49,248 nt of DNA from Vacuolonema iberomarrocanum LEGE 07170 (lineage in GTDB: Bacteria > Cyanobacteriota > Cyanobacteriia > Elainellales > Elainellaceae): NCBI GenBank assembly GCA_015207365.1, contig JADEXA010000056.1:1-49248 (forward strand), given 5' to 3'. The position numbers and the translations under genes were made by a program. Below are positions 8,563 through 17,884 of this stretch, piece after piece. A model generated the notes under the pieces. That model ran no database searches. It saw only the letters and a list, made by a program, of their open reading frames with translations, and was not told the DNA's origin. The number at the start of each line of letters is the position of its first letter. The stretch's first letter is position 1.

Positions 8563-11500
8563 TTACATGGGAGGACTATACAAGGGGTGAGTAGCCCTTT
8601 GATGATTTAACAGAAACTGGGTGGTGGTTTCTGTATCAAGGGGTTGGCTGAAGAGAAAGCCCTGCATGGAATAGCAGTTGAGCGATCGCAGTTGCTCCTG
8701 TTGCTCCATGGTTTCGACCCCTTCGGCAACAACATTGAGATCCAGCCCATGCCCCAGGGTAATGATGGTGGCGATAATGGCCGCAGCACGGGAGCAGGTG
8801 GAAATGTCGCGCACAAAGGAGCGATCGATTTTCAGCGTGTTGATGGGCAACTCTCGCAAATAATTCATGGAAGAATAGCCGGTACCAAAGTCATCCAGGG
8901 CAATGCAAATACCCATTTCGCGTAATAGATGGAGCAAGGTCTGGGTGAACGGCATATCTTTCATGAATGTCGTTTCTGTGATTTCCAGTTCCAACATCTG
9001 CGGGTTGAAATTCAGAGTTTGCAGGAGCTGGGCGATCGACTCGACCAGGTCAAGCTGCTGAAACTGATGGGCGGAGAGATTGACGGCGAGCTTGAGATTG
9101 GCAAACCCCATCTGATGCCACTGTTGAAGCTGCCGACAGGCCGTTTCGAGCACCCAGTCGCCAATGGGCATAATCAATCTATTTTCTTCGGCCAGCGGGA
9201 TAAATAGTTGCGGCGCGAGCAGCCCTAAGCGGGGATGCTGCCAGCGAATCAGGGCTTCGATTTGCTGAATCTCGCCCGTACGCAAGTCAAACTGCGGTTG
9301 GTAGTACAACACCAGTTCCTCTTGCTCAAGGGCTTTGTGCAAACTGTGGTCGAGGGTCAGACGCTCTGAAGCGCGGGAGTTAAGGGTCGCCGTATAGAAC
9401 TGATAGTTGTTGCGCCCCTGCTCTTTGGCACGATAAAGGGCGACATCAGCGTTTTTTAATAACGTCTCAGGATCGGTGCCATCCTGTGGGTAGATGGCGA
9501 TACCAAGGCTACAGGTAATGTGGAGATCATGGCCATTCAACCGAAAGACGGGTTTGAGGGCTTGGGCAATCCGGTGGGCAACCATTGCCGCCTCTTCGGG
9601 CGTTTTGAGGAACGGCAGTAGCAGGGTAAATTCATCTCCACCCCAGCGAGCAATGGTGTCTTCCTCACGCAAGCAGTGCGTCAACCGTTGGGTCGTGAGC
9701 TTGAGCAGTTGGTCGCCAACAGCATGGCCGAGGGTGTCGTTGATGGTTTTAAAGCGATCGAGATCGAGGAACATCACGCCAATGGTTTCCCCAGATCGAC
9801 GAGCCTGTGCCAGGGTCACAGAGAGGCGATGGTCATAGAGCGTACGGTTGGGTAACCCTGTTAGGGCATCGTGAAATGCCTGATAGCGCATCTGGGCATC
9901 GGTGCGCTGACGTTGAATGGCCGCAGCAATACTGGCGGCGATCGCCACCAACATGGATTCTTCGCTGGCCGTCCACTCGCGCTCGGCATGGCAATCATCA
10001 AATCCGATATAGCCCCATAGCTCCTGGTCAATTTGAATAGGCACCATGATGATGGAGCGGATTTGGTCGCGGTCAAGCATGGCTTGCTCTGGTGGAGACA
10101 TCAGCCGGGTCACACCGCTGAAGGAGCGGCCAGCCAGAAAGTGCTCGTACCATTTTCCCAGCCCCGATTGGTGGTAAGGCAAATCATGCCAGTGGGCGCA
10201 AGGGAACGTCGGTGCAACACCGTCATTCGTCCACTCATAGCGAATGCTCATCGCAACAGCCCCGGTCAAGGAGTGGGGGTGATTCTGATAAATATAGGTG
10301 CGATCCGCTCTGGCCGCCTGGCCCAAAATTTGCAAGACATTTTGGATGGCTTTATCAAATTCCGCCTCGGTTAATAACTGATGGGTTGCCGACGCGACCC
10401 CTAGCAAAAATGCATCGCGCTTCAAGAGTTCGTCTTCTACCTGTTTGCGGGGGGTAATATCTTCGACGGTGCCTTCATACCCAACAATGTCCCCCTCCTC
10501 GCTCACTAACGTACGGGCGCATTCTGAAACCCAGATAATGCTGCCATCTTTGCGATAGACCTGAGACTCAAACCCTTGCACAAGACCTTTCTCTCTCATC
10601 TCTTGGGTAAATTCAAGTCGTCGCTGGGCACTGACATAAACTTGCTGACTAATATTCGTCAGCGATTCCATCAGCTCCTCCGGAGAATCGTAACCATAAA
10701 TGCTGGCAAGCATTGGGTTAACGATGGTGTATTGGCCGTCCACAGTACTTTGAAAAATGCCCTCAACCGCGTTCTCAAAAATGCCTCGATAGCGCGCTTC
10801 AGCCCGCTGGAGTGCTTCGTTGGCTAGCTGTTGTTCGATGGCGATCGCCGCGATTTGGCAAGCCATCTCTACCAATTGAACCTCATGCAAAGTGGGTGTT
10901 TGCGGCTCCCGGTGATACGTCGCAAAACTGCCCAGAATGCGTCCTTGAGAGGAAACGACTGGCATCGACCAGCAGGAGATCAGACCGTAGGGTAAGACTA
11001 AGTCCCGAAATCCCTCCCACAATGGATCCAAGCGCATATCGGGGGTAATGGTGATGCAGCCAAAGTACATAGCCGTGCCACAGGTTCCAACATTCGGACC
11101 AATAGCAAGGTTGTTGACAGATTTCATATAAGCTCTGGGCAAATCCAGAGAAACACCCTGCTGGATATGGGTGCCGTCTGCATTCAACATCAGGATGGAT
11201 GGGCTACTCTCTGGCTTCTGAGCCTGGATGATGCGCAACAGTTCTTCCAAGGTGTCTTGCAGGGGGCGATCGCGTGCAATCATTTCTAACAAGCGCTTTT
11301 GCCCTGCGAGCAATTCATTTGCCCGATAGCGCTCGGTAATGTCTTCATAGGTGCCCAGAATACCGACGATATGGTTATCGGCATCGTGGATGAGCACTTG
11401 ATCGATGTCTTGCCAGATGATGCGTCCGTCGCTTAAGCGCTTTTGCTGGACGACGTTGTGCACGGGTTGCTGGGTTTCGAGAAGCAAGCGATCGCGTTCG

Positions 11501-13428
11501 ACCAAGCTGGTTGCCTGCTCCAATGTCCATAAATCAACATCTGTTTTGCCGACGAGTTCCTCCGGGTCGTCCAGCCCAACGGCCTCGGCAAAGGCGTGGT
11601 TGCCCCCGCGATAGACCAGATCCGTGTCTTTCCAAAAAATGTGCTGGGGAATAGCGTCTAACACCAAGCGGAGAAAGGCTTCTTGCTCCTGTACAGCGCG
11701 TTCAGCACGCTTGCGCTCGCTAATATTGCGCACCGTCACGACGAAGGACGACTCGCCATAGGGAGCCACCCGGCCTTCGAAATAGCGCACCTCTCCGTCA
11801 AAAGCAAGCTGATAGTCGATGGCCTGATAGTGTCCGGTTTCGCTAACTCTCTGCATTTTGTGGCGTACCTGTTGAGCCAGGGTTGCCGGTAACAGCTGTT
11901 CGATCGACTTACCTAGAAGATCGTCGGGTGGATGGAGCAAATCAGCTTCATCTTCCGCCTGCACATAGCGATACACCCCATCGGCATCCATGACAAACAG
12001 AATTTCGGGAATCGCGTGCAAGAGCTGACGAGACTGGGCTTCCTGCGCTCTCAGAGCTGCTTCCGCTTGCTTTCGCTGACTGATGTTTTCGACAAAGCCA
12101 AACGTAGCAGTTGCATCCCCGTCGGCATTGCGGATGGCAGAAATCGTCAACTTGCCCCACACAATCTGTCCATCTTTGCGGATATAGCGCTTTTCCAGTT
12201 GGAAGGAGTCGCGATCGCCCTCCAGAATTTCATACAAAAGGGCGACATCTTCGGCTAGATCATCGGGATAGGTCCAGTTATGAAAGTGCCGCGCGTGCAT
12301 TTCATCAAGGGAATAGCCCAAAAAGTCCTCAAATGCCGCATTGCAATCTTGCAATCGCCCCTCGCGATCGTTTAAGCAAATCCCCATGGCCGCCCGATCA
12401 AACAAACTGCGAAATAGCTGCTCACTGTTGCGGAGCGCATTCTCCATCTGTTTGCGATCGGTCGTATCGGTAATGAAGCCTTCAATTCCCTGCACTTGCC
12501 CCGTTGCTTCAAAAACCCCGTAACCCTTTTCCCACAACCACTTATCTTCCCCTTGCTTGGTGCGGATGCGGTATTCGACCACATAGGGCTGACGCTGGGC
12601 GATCGCCTCAGAAATGACCCGCAACATGTGGGGCAGATCTTCAGGGTTGGTAATGTCGTTAAAGGAAACCAGCCGCTGTTCACCCACCAATTCGTCACTG
12701 CGGTAGCCCGTCAGGGCAAAACATCCCGCACTCAGATATTGCATTGACCAGTCGGCATCATTGTTGCCCGCAAACACGATCCCCGGCAGCGAATCGACCA
12801 GTCGTCTGAGGTGGTTGCGACTGGCAGCCAAATGCGTCTGCGCCTGCTTGAGTTGGATAATGGGGCCGAGCTGAGCGGCGATCGCCGTCACCAAACTCAC
12901 CCGCTGCGCATCCTCTAACCACGACTCAAACCGGAAAAATGCCAATACCGCCACGACCCTTCCCCGCTGAGTACCCAGGGATGCGGCCGCATCTCTACCT
13001 GCAGGCGAACTACCTGCCACAATGGGCACGGCCAAACCCGCTTTGACCCCAGATGCAAGTGCAACCTCTAAGCGTACAAACTGTGACGAAGGCCATGTCG
13101 ACACATCGGGCACCCACTCAGGCACACGACTCTGCCAAACCCGCCCTGGCAACCCCTGCCCCGCCCTAAGGCGAAATTGGATCGTCGCGGCACGAAAGTG
13201 CTTCCATCGCTCCGGCACTTTGGCATACCAAACCGGACTGGGGTGAAGCCGTTGGTCAGCCTCGTTGGGCATCCATACCTCACCCATATTCCAGTCGGTC
13301 AACTCACAAACTTGCTTAAGGACGGTTTTCAGTGCAGTCTCAAAATCCTCAGACTCACCAATAGAAGTCGTGAGTAGCTGCAAGAGTTGGGTCACCTCTA
13401 AAGGGAATGACCACTCCGATTCACCCAT
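8563..13428 (-). CDS. Giant GAF/PAS sensor with GGDEF and EAL domains
   Basis: A 1621-residue soluble signalling protein for cyclic-di-GMP turnover; no membrane segment is seen. ATG 13428 has AAGGTGA upstream. Rough order: GAF 20-190; PAS domains at 205-330, 335-455, 465-585 and 590-715 (PAC endings such as ITDTTDRKQ, VENISQRKQ, VRNISERKR, YEDITERYR); GAF 730-890; PAS 895-1020; GAF 1030-1190; GGDEF 1200-1355; EAL 1375-1610. The cyclase motif RWGGDEF (about 1260-1266) is intact, with an RxxD inhibitory site (REED) five residues before it. The EAL domain keeps EALIRW, NLSAHQF, ITET, DDFGTGYSS and AEGVET, so both activities look possible. The GAF domains lack an obvious conserved chromophore Cys context, so light sensing cannot be claimed. 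It is monocistronic. Confidence 0.93.
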   Translation of the reverse strand: MGESEWSFPLEVTQLLQLLTTSIGESEDFETALKTVLKQVCELTDWNMGEVWMPNEADQRLHPSPVWYAKVPERWKHFRAATIQFRLRAGQGLPGRVWQSRVPEWVPDVSTWPSSQFVRLEVALASGVKAGLAVPIVAGSSPAGRDAAASLGTQRGRVVAVLAFFRFESWLEDAQRVSLVTAIAAQLGPIIQLKQAQTHLAASRNHLRRLVDSLPGIVFAGNNDADWSMQYLSAGCFALTGYRSDELVGEQRLVSFNDITNPEDLPHMLRVISEAIAQRQPYVVEYRIRTKQGEDKWLWEKGYGVFEATGQVQGIEGFITDTTDRKQMENALRNSEQLFRSLFDRAAMGICLNDREGRLQDCNAAFEDFLGYSLDEMHARHFHNWTYPDDLAEDVALLYEILEGDRDSFQLEKRYIRKDGQIVWGKLTISAIRNADGDATATFGFVENISQRKQAEAALRAQEAQSRQLLHAIPEILFVMDADGVYRYVQAEDEADLLHPPDDLLGKSIEQLLPATLAQQVRHKMQRVSETGHYQAIDYQLAFDGEVRYFEGRVAPYGESSFVVTVRNISERKRAERAVQEQEAFLRLVLDAIPQHIFWKDTDLVYRGGNHAFAEAVGLDDPEELVGKTDVDLWTLEQATSLVERDRLLLETQQPVHNVVQQKRLSDGRIIWQDIDQVLIHDADNHIVGILGTYEDITERYRANELLAGQKRLLEMIARDRPLQDTLEELLRIIQAQKPESSPSILMLNADGTHIQQGVSLDLPRAYMKSVNNLAIGPNVGTCGTAMYFGCITITPDMRLDPLWEGFRDLVLPYGLISCWSMPVVSSQGRILGSFATYHREPQTPTLHEVQLVEMACQIAAIAIEQQLANEALQRAEARYRGIFENAVEGIFQSTVDGQYTIVNPMLASIYGYDSPEELMESLTNISQQVYVSAQRRLEFTQEMREKGLVQGFESQVYRKDGSIIWVSECARTLVSEEGDIVGYEGTVEDITPRKQVEDELLKRDAFLLGVASATHQLLTEAEFDKAIQNVLQILGQAARADRTYIYQNHPHSLTGAVAMSIRYEWTNDGVAPTFPCAHWHDLPYHQSGLGKWYEHFLAGRSFSGVTRLMSPPEQAMLDRDQIRSIIMVPIQIDQELWGYIGFDDCHAEREWTASEESMLVAIAASIAAAIQRQRTDAQMRYQAFHDALTGLPNRTLYDHRLSVTLAQARRSGETIGVMFLDLDRFKTINDTLGHAVGDQLLKLTTQRLTHCLREEDTIARWGGDEFTLLLPFLKTPEEAAMVAHRIAQALKPVFRLNGHDLHITCSLGIAIYPQDGTDPETLLKNADVALYRAKEQGRNNYQFYTATLNSRASERLTLDHSLHKALEQEELVLYYQPQFDLRTGEIQQIEALIRWQHPRLGLLAPQLFIPLAEENRLIMPIGDWVLETACRQLQQWHQMGFANLKLAVNLSAHQFQQLDLVESIAQLLQTLNFNPQMLELEITETTFMKDMPFTQTLLHLLREMGICIALDDFGTGYSSMNYLRELPINTLKIDRSFVRDISTCSRAAAIIATIITLGHGLDLNVVAEGVETMEQQEQLRSLNCYSMQGFLFSQPLDTETTTQFLLNHQRATHPLYSPPM

Positions 13429-14388
13429 TCAAGTCACCTTTCCGAAAATAAGTTCGACTCCGCCATCGCTCAGATGCTCAAGCAATACGGATTTAGCGGA
13501 ACGGATGTACGCCCAAGTTGAACCGGACAACACGAACACCATCGTTGCTCCTATGGTTTTAAGTTGAGAAGAAATGCTGGGGCGAATCGGCGCTTTCTAC
13601 CCATTGGCAGACACTAGAGCAGCAGGCACATCCACTCTGCACAGCTCAAACATTGAAATCAGGCAAGCGCTGCATTCTAGTTAACGGTCTATCGGCACCC
13701 ACTAAGATAAAGACGTGACAGGGAACAGGCTTAAAATGCTAAATCCCACTAATAACCCTGTGCGTCAATCCTTCAAAAGCAATACACATTACATCACTCG
13801 ATTTACATCACTCTATCGGCCGCTCAGTCATGTCGGGGAAGTCCATGAATCACGCTGAAAGAAGAGACGTGATACTACTATAATGCCGACCGGATAGAGG
13901 AGCACTACACCCAATTTGGCGACTAGGCGATACTCTATCTCGCCATTGCAACTAATCCCGTCGGGCTATGGCATTAGATTTTATTGCACCCAAGAAAAAT
14001 ATACCACCGCCTCCTGGTTCCCCCTTCCTCAAAGCTTGTTCAGCTCTTAGCACCCTGCCGGATCCTCCTAAACAAGGGTTGTAGAATGCTAGCTCTTGGT
14101 TCGCAAGGGTTCACAATCAATGATCTCAGCGCTTTATCTTGTAGCACCCTTTAATTGTTGGCTCCGAGTTTAGGATAAAGCCTTAACCGCTAAAGCCGCA
14201 GCTATCAGAACAACATACATACCCGCTCGTCAATCAGCAAAGCCGAACACAGCTATCTACAGAGTATCTATGGCTGACTCATGCTGACTCACTCGGAAAT
14301 CGCTTAGCAAGCTTGACCCTTCCAAGGCATTTTTCACGCGGCACCGACTGTTCCAGTTAACGATGAGACGTTAATTATGACGCATCAA
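13429..14388. other. 960-bp region without a recognisable gene
   Basis: It lies between the sensor gene start and the aspC 3' end. A TATAAT-like box is at about 13879-13884 on the plus strand. I see no tRNA, riboswitch, hairpin repeat or credible reading frame. A small RNA cannot be excluded. Confidence 0.4.
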
Positions 14389-15558
14389 TTATGACGCTAA
14401 GTCCTTAAGCAGCGTGGCGAGGCGATTCAGCCCTTCCTGAATCGTCGTCATATCTGTAGCATAGGACAAACGAATGCAGGAGTCGGCCCCAAAAGCGATG
14501 CCAGGTACCGCAGCAACGTTGTACGTCTCTAGCAGCGTATCGCAGAACTCCATTGATGCCATGCCCACCTCAGCAATGCTGGGAAACATGTAGAAAGCTC
14601 CTTCAGGAGAGGGACAGGTCAGCCCTTTCATTTGGTTGAACTGCTCTAGCATGAAGGCCCGCCGCTCTGCAAAGGCCGATCGCATTTCAGCAACGCAATC
14701 TTGGGAAGACTCGTAGGCTGCGATCGCCCCATATTGCGCAAACGTGCACACATTGGAGGTGCTGTGGCTCTGTAGACGGGTTGCCGCTTTAATGACAGGC
14801 ACGGGGCCTGCTAGAAAACCAACCCGCCACCCTGTCATTGCATAGGTTTTAGCAAACCCACTGCTGACAACGGTGCGCTCAAATATCTCCGGCCCCACCG
14901 CACCAATGCTGAGGTGCTGAGCACCGTCGTAGAGGATTTTTTCGTAGATTTCATCAGCAACCACCCAGATATTTTGCTCTACCACGACTTCGGCGATCGC
15001 CCGCACTTCATCTGGCGTGTAGACCATCCCCGTCGGATTAGACGGGGAGTTGAAGATCAACATCCGAGTCTGGGGTGTAACGGCTTCCCGCAACTGCTCT
15101 GGCGTTACCTTAAAGCGAGCATCAACCGTAGTTGGAATGATGATCGGCGTGCCTCCAGCCAGCTTGACCATTTCGGGATAGCTTACCCAGTATGGGGCAG
15201 GAATGAGCACCTCGTCCCCTGGCTCAATCATTGCCATCATCAAGTTAAACAACGATTGTTTGCCACCATTGGTAACTAGGATGTTTTCGGGGCTATAACA
15301 AAGCTGGTTGTCGCGTTGAAGCTTTTGGGCGATCGCACTCCGCAGTTTGGGTTCACCTGCCGCCGGACCATATCGCGTTTTGCCCTGATCGAGTGCTGCT
15401 TTGGCTGCATGAACAATATGGGCTGGGGTATCAAAGTCCGGCTCACCTGCACTAAAACTACAGATATCCAGACCCTCTGCCTTCATCGCCTTTGCCTTGG
15501 CATCGATTGCCAGAGTGAGAGACGGCGACACCCGATTCACACGCTCAGCCAATTTCAT
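14389..15558 (-). CDS. aspC: Aspartate aminotransferase, class I/II PLP enzyme
   Basis: Interconverts aspartate and 2-oxoglutarate with oxaloacetate and glutamate; cyanobacterial members may also accept prephenate. The ATG at 15558 gives 389 residues beginning MKLAERVNRVSPSLTLAIDA, the usual family start; a longer frame to 15591 is disfavoured. Visible motifs: FSAGEPDFDTP, TNGGKQSLFN, APYWVSYPEM, NSPSNPTG (substrate and PLP contacts), VVADEIYEKILYDG, and the PLP-lysine site SSGFAKTYAMTGWRVGF (Lys at about 237). IRLSYATD supplies the carboxylate-binding Arg. It stands alone between two long spacers. Confidence 0.95.
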   Translation of the reverse strand: MKLAERVNRVSPSLTLAIDAKAKAMKAEGLDICSFSAGEPDFDTPAHIVHAAKAALDQGKTRYGPAAGEPKLRSAIAQKLQRDNQLCYSPENILVTNGGKQSLFNLMMAMIEPGDEVLIPAPYWVSYPEMVKLAGGTPIIIPTTVDARFKVTPEQLREAVTPQTRMLIFNSPSNPTGMVYTPDEVRAIAEVVVEQNIWVVADEIYEKILYDGAQHLSIGAVGPEIFERTVVSSGFAKTYAMTGWRVGFLAGPVPVIKAATRLQSHSTSNVCTFAQYGAIAAYESSQDCVAEMRSAFAERRAFMLEQFNQMKGLTCPSPEGAFYMFPSIAEVGMASMEFCDTLLETYNVAAVPGIAFGADSCIRLSYATDMTTIQEGLNRLATLLKDLAS

Positions 15559-15874
15559 GACATTTCCCAAAACACAGCATAAAGCCGTCATCTCAATAGA
15601 TTATTGGTATTGCAAAAGCGCCGAAGGTAGCTTATTTAGTCTGGAGCCTGTCCCGAGTCAGAACGTCCTCAAACCAATCAACCGTAAACGAAATGACTTC
15701 TAGCTAGAATAGCCTACCCAACTTAAACTGAAGGGCAGAAATGTCAGACAACGGTTACATCTCCGTTGCACCTTCATACTTCGTTGCACCTTTACGCTAA
15801 TCGACCAGAGGCGTATCCCTCTTATTCCGCGCTCGACCCTCCCTTCGTCCACTTGCACTATGTAATCGCGTGCT
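15559..15874. other. Divergent aspC / pentapeptide-gene spacer
   Basis: 316 bp that must hold both promoters. No gene or hairpin repeat is seen. Confidence 0.4.
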
Positions 15875-16795
15875 ATGGCAAACCCAGAACATCTCTCTCT
15901 TTTGCAAAAAGGCGTTCATCATTGGAACGACTGGCGCGTCGACAATGCCGATGTTCAACCGGATCTGAGCCAGGCCAACTTGACACAAATCGTCCTGGAA
16001 GGCGTTGATCTGAGCCGTGCCAATCTAGATGGCAGTATCTTGACCGGGGCAAACCTTACCCAGTCGAATCTAGAAGCCGCCAGCCTCAAAGAAGTCAACT
16101 TAAGTGGGGCAGAGCTGGGCGAGGCCAACCTCTGCCACGCCAATTTGACCCAGGCCAATTTACTGGGTATTTATCTGAAATCGGCTAATTTGAGTGGAGC
16201 CATCTTGCGAGCCGCCCAGTTAAATCGTTCGGATCTCAGTCGAGCGGATCTGACGGGAGCCGATTTACGACAAGCATTTTTGTCAGGAGCTGACTTGAGT
16301 AACGCGACCCTGACGCAGGCAAACTTTACGGTTGCGGATCTGAACCGCGCCGACTTTAGCCGAGCCACGTTGCGGGAAACCAACTTGCAACAATCCAACC
16401 TCAGCTATGCTCGCTTGATTGGAGCCAAGCTGAATCAGTCAAACCTGGCGCAAAGCAATTTAAACAGTACACGGCTCAACCGGGCAGATTTATCAGACGT
16501 AGACCTATCGAATGCCGATCTAACATCGGCGGATTTGCTCGGTGCGAAGCTTCATCGTACCAATCTCAGCCATGCGAACCTAACCAACGCAAATCTGAGC
16601 GGTGCGCACTTGCAGGATGCTCAGTTAGAAGGCGCGTTGCTGAAGGGAACCAATCTAGAAGGCATTAGCCTGGAAGGGGTTAACCTGGATGTGGCGATCG
16701 CTGCTGAATCCGATTCCAATACAAAAGAGATAGCCCCTGCCGATTTGAAGAGCCGCTTAGAACAGGATGAAGAATTGAGTGACTTTCTTAGCTGA
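15875..16795 (+). CDS. Pentapeptide-repeat protein
   Basis: 306 residues from ATG 15875. After about 30 non-repetitive residues, the protein is almost wholly made of A(D/N)Lxx pentapeptides from about residue 30 to 270 (for example SQANL, SRANL, TGANL, SRADL, SNADL). These fold as a right-handed quadrilateral beta helix. The tail (about 275-306) is acidic and non-repetitive. No signal peptide or membrane segment is seen, so a cytosolic location is likely. Such proteins are numerous in cyanobacteria and mostly of unknown function; a gyrase-protecting role is known for a few but cannot be inferred here. Repeat regularity is high, with no frameshift. Confidence 0.93.
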   Translation: MANPEHLSLLQKGVHHWNDWRVDNADVQPDLSQANLTQIVLEGVDLSRANLDGSILTGANLTQSNLEAASLKEVNLSGAELGEANLCHANLTQANLLGIYLKSANLSGAILRAAQLNRSDLSRADLTGADLRQAFLSGADLSNATLTQANFTVADLNRADFSRATLRETNLQQSNLSYARLIGAKLNQSNLAQSNLNSTRLNRADLSDVDLSNADLTSADLLGAKLHRTNLSHANLTNANLSGAHLQDAQLEGALLKGTNLEGISLEGVNLDVAIAAESDSNTKEIAPADLKSRLEQDEELSDFLS

Positions 16796-16803
16796 ACTGG
16801 ATT

Positions 16804-16821
16804 GGAGCATCAGATTGCTCC
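16804..16821 (+). terminator. Weak hairpin after the pentapeptide gene
   Basis: GGAGCA / TGCTCC with a 6-nt loop, starting nine bases after the stop. There is no T-run after it, so termination here is uncertain. Confidence 0.3.
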
Positions 16822-16929
16822 TACCCATTCAAATTATGAAAGAGACCCAGCCATCATCGATATATTCATAGTTGAGCATCAACAATGGATACTGCTTTGC
16901 GAGCAAGCCGATATCGTAAAACAACATCC

Positions 16930-17091
16930 CTACAAAGCATCTTGCATATAGGTCTGGAAGATATCTGCAAGGGTAGAGGGATGTGCCGTCGTCTGGGCCA
17001 TGGTTGGCTGTGACATCCAGTAGAAGCAGGTAATCCCTAATAAAGCCATGATTGCCGTCAGCAATCGTTCAACATAGGTCGAAACACGCAT
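16930..17091 (-). CDS. Small exported or membrane peptide, 53 residues
   Basis: The ATG at 17091 has a full AGGAGG eight bases upstream, stronger than most ribosome sites in this window, so this short frame is probably real. The product starts MRVSTYVERLL, then has a hydrophobic segment (about residues 10-27, LTAIMALLGITCFYW), then PTMAQTTAHPS, which looks like a signal-peptidase I site after TMA, and ends ADIFQTYMQDAL. It could be a secreted peptide of about 20 residues or a single-pass membrane protein. I do not recognise a family. An in-frame extension to 17178 exists but lacks a ribosome site. No partner gene is adjacent; it points towards the convergent pentapeptide gene. Confidence 0.6.
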   Translation of the reverse strand: MRVSTYVERLLTAIMALLGITCFYWMSQPTMAQTTAHPSTLADIFQTYMQDAL

Positions 17092-17693
17092 GTGCGACCT
17101 CCTCATAATTCGACAGGCAGAACAAACAGAAGGGGCGATCGCCCTGGACTCAAATTGCCGCACCCAAAAGAACGACAACCTGGGGCAGGCGACAACAAAT
17201 GTACCAACTCTCCTAACCCAAAGAGCGCCTTACCCGATTGTGCAGCCAGCCATAGCATCAGTCACCCGATTGCACAGGGCTGGCTCTACAACCAGCAACA
17301 CTCGGGGCAGGTCTACTTTCGCTCAATCTCGTTCACCAGACGATCGCAAAAATAGACTCAGAGCTTTGATGCGACAGACTCCACGTCATGCCAAACCCAA
17401 TCAATTGATGAATCAGACCGTATCTTTACGGGTGGAAGAACCGACCCAGAGACGCTTTTGCAGCGTTGCTCTTATTTTGGTCTGAACCTACAGGGGATAG
17501 GGTGATTAAAAACACCGTCCTGTGTGATCTTGATCTATTCTAACGGGTCGCCGTACCACAGCTTTGATCTAGCAGAGATGTCCTACCGATGTTAGAAATG
17601 GATATTTACATATATGCGGTCTAAAAAAATCCAAGCTAGAGGCAAGGAGCGATCGCAGTTTTACCCATCTCGCAGGTAAAAAGTAACCGCTTC
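17092..17693. other. 600-bp spacer without a supported gene
   Basis: It contains the promoter and leader of the 53-residue peptide gene. Reading frames on the plus strand here lack a ribosome site and recognisable composition. Nothing else is identified. Confidence 0.35.
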
Positions 17694-17788
17694 TATAGCG
17701 GTGTGCAACCGCATTAAGCACAGCAACGGTTGTGTGGGGCGCGCCGCGCCCCACACAACCGTACTTAACTAACGCGCATAGCGCTATA
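17694..17788 (+). repeat. Hairpin repeat family A copy 2 (A2), complete
   Basis: The ends are TATAGCG and CGCTATA. The central arms (17726-17742 and 17746-17762, 17 bp, perfect) enclose GCC. The flanks match A3 (27187-27303, opposite orientation): the CGCATTAAGCACAG side and the TACTTAACTAACGCGCATAG side. The arm sequence differs from A3 but is self-complementary. Confidence 0.88.
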
Positions 17789-17794
17789 ACGTTC

Positions 17795-17883
17795 GGGGTT
17801 GCAGAATCCAAGGACAATTTTTTGTGAGCAGGGGGCGTACCTCCCTCCTTCTCACAAAAAATTATTCCTTCAATCAGCAATGC
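17795..17883 (+). repeat. Hairpin element family D copy 4 (D4)
   Basis: Starts GGGGTTGCAGAATCC like D1-D3 and ends TTCAATCAGCAATG. The inner arms, AATTTTTTGTGAG / CTCACAAAAAATT, differ symmetrically from the other copies. The right end abuts the stop codon of the DivIVA-like gene. The flanking direct repeat is weak (about 6 of 10 at 17785-17794 and 17884-17893), as expected for an old insertion. Confidence 0.8.
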
Positions 17884-17884
17884 C

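Noticed and set aside
13429..14388. Possible 6S, tmRNA, SRP or RNase P RNA gene in the long spacer
   Set aside because: No diagnostic conserved core of any of these was found by eye on either strand. A covariance-model search would decide.
17090..17485. 131-codon frame on the plus strand
   Set aside because: No ribosome site, biased low-complexity composition, and it overlaps the start of the better supported 53-residue gene.
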